A stretch of 64,000 nt of DNA from Costus lasius (lineage: Eukaryota > Streptophyta > Magnoliopsida > Zingiberales > Costaceae): contig CM050453.2 in the NCBI GenBank assembly GCA_027563935.2, positions 11,860,001 to 11,924,000 on the forward strand. Reading direction: 5' to 3'. Position 1 is the first letter of the stretch. Each line of letters starts with the position of its first letter. This document shows positions 60,903-64,000 of this stretch, one piece after another. The notes below the pieces were generated by a model. The model was not told the origin of the DNA. It saw only the letters and a program-made list of their open reading frames with translations, and searched no databases. Position numbers and translations under genes: made by a program.

Positions 60903-62165
60903 TGTCAGACCTGGTTTGGGCCGGTTCAGCCCAAAGCCCACTGGGCCAAGAAGTAGCCCAAACCCATGCGGTAATAGAGAAGGCGGGATCCAATTTAGGG
61001 GAAAGTTCACCCGGTCAACCAGCCACGTTGACCCTAAAATAAACGAAGCGGCGGCTTCGTCTTCCCCATGTGCAAACGCGGACGCTGACGCGAGTTTCTC
61101 GTCGCGGAGCTCGGACGCGGACGACGCTAAGGACAGCAGGTGCATGGCGGAGCGCGAGAAGCGGGGCGCCGACAGGGCTTGCGGCGACGTGAGGCTTGCG
61201 AACGCACCTGGACGAGTCGGCGGACACCCAAATTAGGAGAAAGGACGCGATCGGCGCGGAAGCACTGAGACGGCTTGCTTCGTTAAAAGCCGCAGATGGG
61301 CAGCAAGCAAGGGGAGTTGCGACCAGCGGGCATCAACCCCTACCTCTACGAAGCTTTGGGAAGCGTGATAGGGGAGTTTTCGGCGTTTGGGGAGACGCCG
61401 ACGAGCGATTTCGTGAGGGAGCGTTAGTGACTGTAGCTGTCGACCGATGGGTCAATGGCGAGGGAGGGAAGTGGGAGTCGGCGGCCAGGGGGCCGACGAC
61501 GAGAGTGGAGAAGTTTTGTAGCTTCAGAGGTTGAATAAAGCTTTCTTCTCCCAGATCTTTCTTCCCCTGTTTCTGGTTTCTTCCGCGACAGCGACAAGGT
61601 TCAGCGACGGGTTCCGATGGCAGGTGGCTACCGGATGACGAAGGGCGGGAGGCGACACTTCTCCCTGACGATACGTCCTCCTCCGGCCTCCAAGCTCACC
61701 GTCGAGCAGTAGACGCGGGTGGCGTTCGTCAGTGCTCGCGGGTGAACGAAGGCGGCGAAACGCGACGAAGGAGACGCGTTCTGATTTTGACTTAGTCAAA
61801 ATCAGAACCAAGGATCAAAATCACGAGCACGACGAGTGGATTTTGGACGCCTGGGCGGACGTCAGCGCAGGAAATTCAAATTTTGGGCGAAGAGAATTTT
61901 GACCAAAGTCAAAATTTGATTGGGGAAATTGAAAGTCAAAGGTATTATTTGGATTTAGGGTTTGATTTCTAAAATTAGAGTTTTTCATATTTCTTCGTGC
62001 GAATTGTACTTTGGGAATAAAATTTAATCGGGAAGTTAGTGTTTCCGATTTGGGAAAGAATTTTATCCGAAAATCCTAGGGAGTTCACGCATCCGGTGTT
62101 CTGTCGAACGACCCTAAGACAATAGATAAATACTAATTTAGGACTGATCCAATTGGGGCGTAACA
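60903..62165 (+). repeat. 3' LTR of the TR-GAG-like element
   Basis: Same ends and internal landmarks as the 5' LTR. The clearest differences are small indels near 61330-61400, 61850 and 61960. Confidence 0.88.
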
Positions 62166-62428
62166 CTAGGGAAAGAAGGGCAAGGAATTGCTAATTGCTA
62201 CTGTTAACAAAAAGGAAATCGGGTGGGGGGAGCGGGTGAAAGAGAAGTGGTCGGTTTCTTGGTGGTTCGGATTCGGGCGAATCCAGCTAGCCATTGTATT
62301 GGATAATAAAGTGGCCCCACCTGAAAAACCAAAAAGAAAACTTAGGGAGTGCCATTCAACCCCCACCGACGTCACCCGATCGCCGGCTTCTTTCTCCTCC
62401 CTCTTTCCTCGATCCCCTCTGCTTGGCC

Positions 62429-62760
62429 ATGTCCTCGATGCTCGTCAATTGCTCCGGCTGCCGGACGCCGCTCCAGATCCCGCCGGGGGGCGCCAGCTCC
62501 ATCCGCTGCGCCATCTGCCGTGCCGTCACAAACGTCCCCCCCCGCCTACGGCCCCCCTGCGGCTGTGCCCTCCCCCGGCGCCGGCACGCCGCCGGGTGCC
62601 CCTCCGTCGCCCCACGGCAGGAAGCGCGCCGTGATCTGCGGGATCTCTTACCGCTACTCCCGCCACGAGCTCAAAGGCTGCCTCAACGACGCTAAGTGCA
62701 TGAACTACCTCCTCGTCAACCGCTTCCACTTCCCCGAGGCCTCCATCGTTATGCTCACCG
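62429..62760 (+). pseudogene. Type I metacaspase, first exon, with an apparent frameshift
   Basis: Type I metacaspases are Arg/Lys-specific cysteine proteases of plant cell-death control, with an LSD1-type zinc finger at the N terminus. ATG at 62429 gives MSSMLVNCSGCRTPLQIPPG then SIRCAIC, the LSD1 finger (CX2C..CX2C). A proline-rich linker follows, but in another frame: SPPAYGPPAAVPSPGAGTPP, then RKRAVICGISYRYSRHELKG and CLNDAKCMNYLLVNRF, the start of the p20 domain, ending ASIVMLTG at a GT donor (62761). The frame changes in a run of eight C (62536-62543); seven C would keep one frame. The catalytic His and Cys exons were not found in the remaining 1.2 kb and would lie to the right. It could be a real gene with a homopolymer sequencing error. 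Confidence 0.75.
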
Positions 62761-63545
62761 GTCAGTTCCGGAAACACATTCCTCTTAATTTCGTTGATGA
62801 TTTTGTTCTGGAATTCGTTCTCCGGATTGAGATGGTAGAGTCATGGTTTAACGGTTTGCGTATTGATCGCCTTTTATTTGTTGATATTAAAGGCACAGCA
62901 GAATCACTAGCCACTGCCCTCTTCTTTGTTTATGGCGTGGTGTCTTCATAATCTTTTCTATTGTATTTTTTAGGATTACTAAATTTTAAGAGGCTAGTGT
63001 TCATTTCTTAATCTTCTATCTATGGTTTTCACATCCTTCTGTTTAAGTATCCTAGCTCTACTTATTAAGGATTAGCAACTTGTTCTTCCTCGAGTATATC
63101 GAATCATCATAAAAATTGTAAGTTGAATGGATGCTTCTTACTACTTAGGAATCAGTTGCGAATTCCTTACTAGAGATAACTCCATCTCCAGCAGAATATT
63201 GTACCAGCATTGTATCCCCATAACAGACTTTTCCAGACTAGTGCAGTGTCTTATTGTATAGTATGTTTCACATGCATGATAATTACGAAGCCCTTGGTGC
63301 ATCTACACCCTTAAGCTCGAACAACCAGTGGTTGGATAAATTTGGGATGTCATTTTAGAACAGTGATTGCTAGTTTCTTTTCTTTCTCCAACGAATGAGC
63401 CCATGTCGCTCAGCAAAGTGAAGTTTGAAGATGGGACACAGTTCATGTCCTAGCGCAAGAGTCTTCAGGAGGTATTCTCCTAGCACGGCTCAAATCCTCT
63501 CGGAATAGAGGTAATTGTTAAGCATTTCCAAGTATTGTGCATGAT
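62761..63545 (+). other. Metacaspase intron or 3' flank
   Basis: AT-rich intron-like sequence after a GT donor. No acceptor followed by recognisable p20 sequence is seen before the LINE fragment. Confidence 0.4.
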
Positions 63546-63549
63546 CGAT

Positions 63550-64000
63550 CATGATTGTTAACATCCTCCTTGGCTAATGTCTATTTTCCATGCAAATATT
63601 TTTTTTGCTCAAAATTATATGTGGATAGATCTTTCTAGTTGAGGCTTCATTGATATTCCCTGGTTTATTTGTGGTGTTTTCAACTTTGTTTTGAACAAGG
63701 AGGATAAATAAGGGAACACCCTTATCTGTTACTCCATCTGTTTCCATTGTTGATCTAGGTTATCAAGGTTCTCCTTTACCTGGTTTAGTAATATAAGGGG
63801 TAAAGCGAAAATCCTCTCCAAACTGGATAGAACTTTCGCAACCACTATCTGGCTGAATATCTTCACCCTTTCCTAAATCACTTATCTTCTAGAATAGCTT
63901 CTGACCACACCCTACTCCTTTTAGTCGGCTCTTTTTCTATCATCTTTCTGGAAGAATTATCCTAATACTGCCAACAATGTTTGGATAAAAAACTCCCACT
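63550..64000 (+). mobile_element. L1-type LINE fragment (endonuclease region), runs off the window
   Basis: Translations in neighbouring frames give an L1 endonuclease in order: NYMWIDLSS, then PWFICGVFNFVLNKEDK (the ..CGDFN.. motif, with Val in place of Asp), then FTWFSNIRGKAKILSKLDRT, WLNIFTLS and IASDHTLLLL (the SDH..LL motif). Several stops and shifts break it, so it is a dead copy. Its reading direction is the same as the metacaspase exon, and it probably lies in that gene's first intron. Confidence 0.75.

Larger units (their letters stand above)
58381..62165 (+). mobile_element. TR-GAG-like non-autonomous LTR retrotransposon
   Basis: Complete element of 3785 bp. LTRs of about 1265 bp (58381-59645 and 60903-62165) begin TGTCAG and end ACA. 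The flanks are CCAGG (58376-58380) and CTAGG (62166-62170), a 5-bp duplication with one mismatch. After the 5' LTR comes AAGGTATCAGAGCC, which matches the usual initiator-Met primer-binding site TGGTATCAGAGC. Before the 3' LTR is the purine tract GGGTAGGGGAGAAT. The 1257-bp interior codes only for gag, with no room for protease, RT or integrase. Confidence 0.88.

Overview
This window is plant nuclear DNA. The genes are split by GT-AG introns, the gene families are plant-specific, and most of the sequence is layered transposable elements. The GC-rich, almost untruncated first exons (trihelix, PRA1, metacaspase genes) point to a monocot; the species cannot be fixed from the sequence alone.

Layout. 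1-5.3 kb: the 3' end of a Tat/Athila-type Ty3/gypsy element, a broken LTR of another family, a long foldback element and a GC-rich repeat. 5.3-23 kb: no intact gene. This part holds repeats, including four copies of a unit with a plant snRNA-type promoter, two related arrays of a degenerate ~50-bp repeat, a solo LTR inserted in an older repeat, a small Mutator-like MITE and a 45-bp minisatellite. 23.0-26.6 kb: an almost intact hAT transposon on the minus strand with TIRs and a degenerate 8-bp TSD. 27.4-32.7 kb: an eight-exon GATA26/27-type transcription factor gene. 33.8-34.4 kb: a single-exon PRA1-family gene. 35.8-43.8 kb: a GC-rich block with a near-perfect 3 x 269-bp array, then a minus-strand LTR element with no recognisable pol (LARD-like). 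44.3-45.4 kb: an ASIL/ENAP-like trihelix factor gene, followed by a five-copy ~295-bp tandem array. 48.8-50.1 kb: a disrupted GT77-type nucleotide-sugar transferase gene (minus). 52.9-53.3 kb: a TIR element. 53.8-57.0 kb: a five-exon casein kinase 2 beta-subunit gene. 58.4-62.2 kb: a complete two-LTR element coding only for gag (TR-GAG-like). 62.4-64 kb: the first exon of a type I metacaspase with an apparent 1-nt frameshift in a C8 run, then an L1-type LINE endonuclease fragment that runs off the right edge.

The host genes are unrelated in function: two transcriptional regulators, a Rab/vesicle-traffic membrane protein, a kinase regulatory subunit, a Golgi-type transferase relic and a cell-death protease. 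They do not form a pathway or cluster. The most unusual material is non-coding: the snRNA-promoter-bearing repeat family, the gag-only and coding-poor LTR elements with their decay signatures, and several tandem arrays. Exon boundaries were placed by eye from splice consensus and family resemblance.
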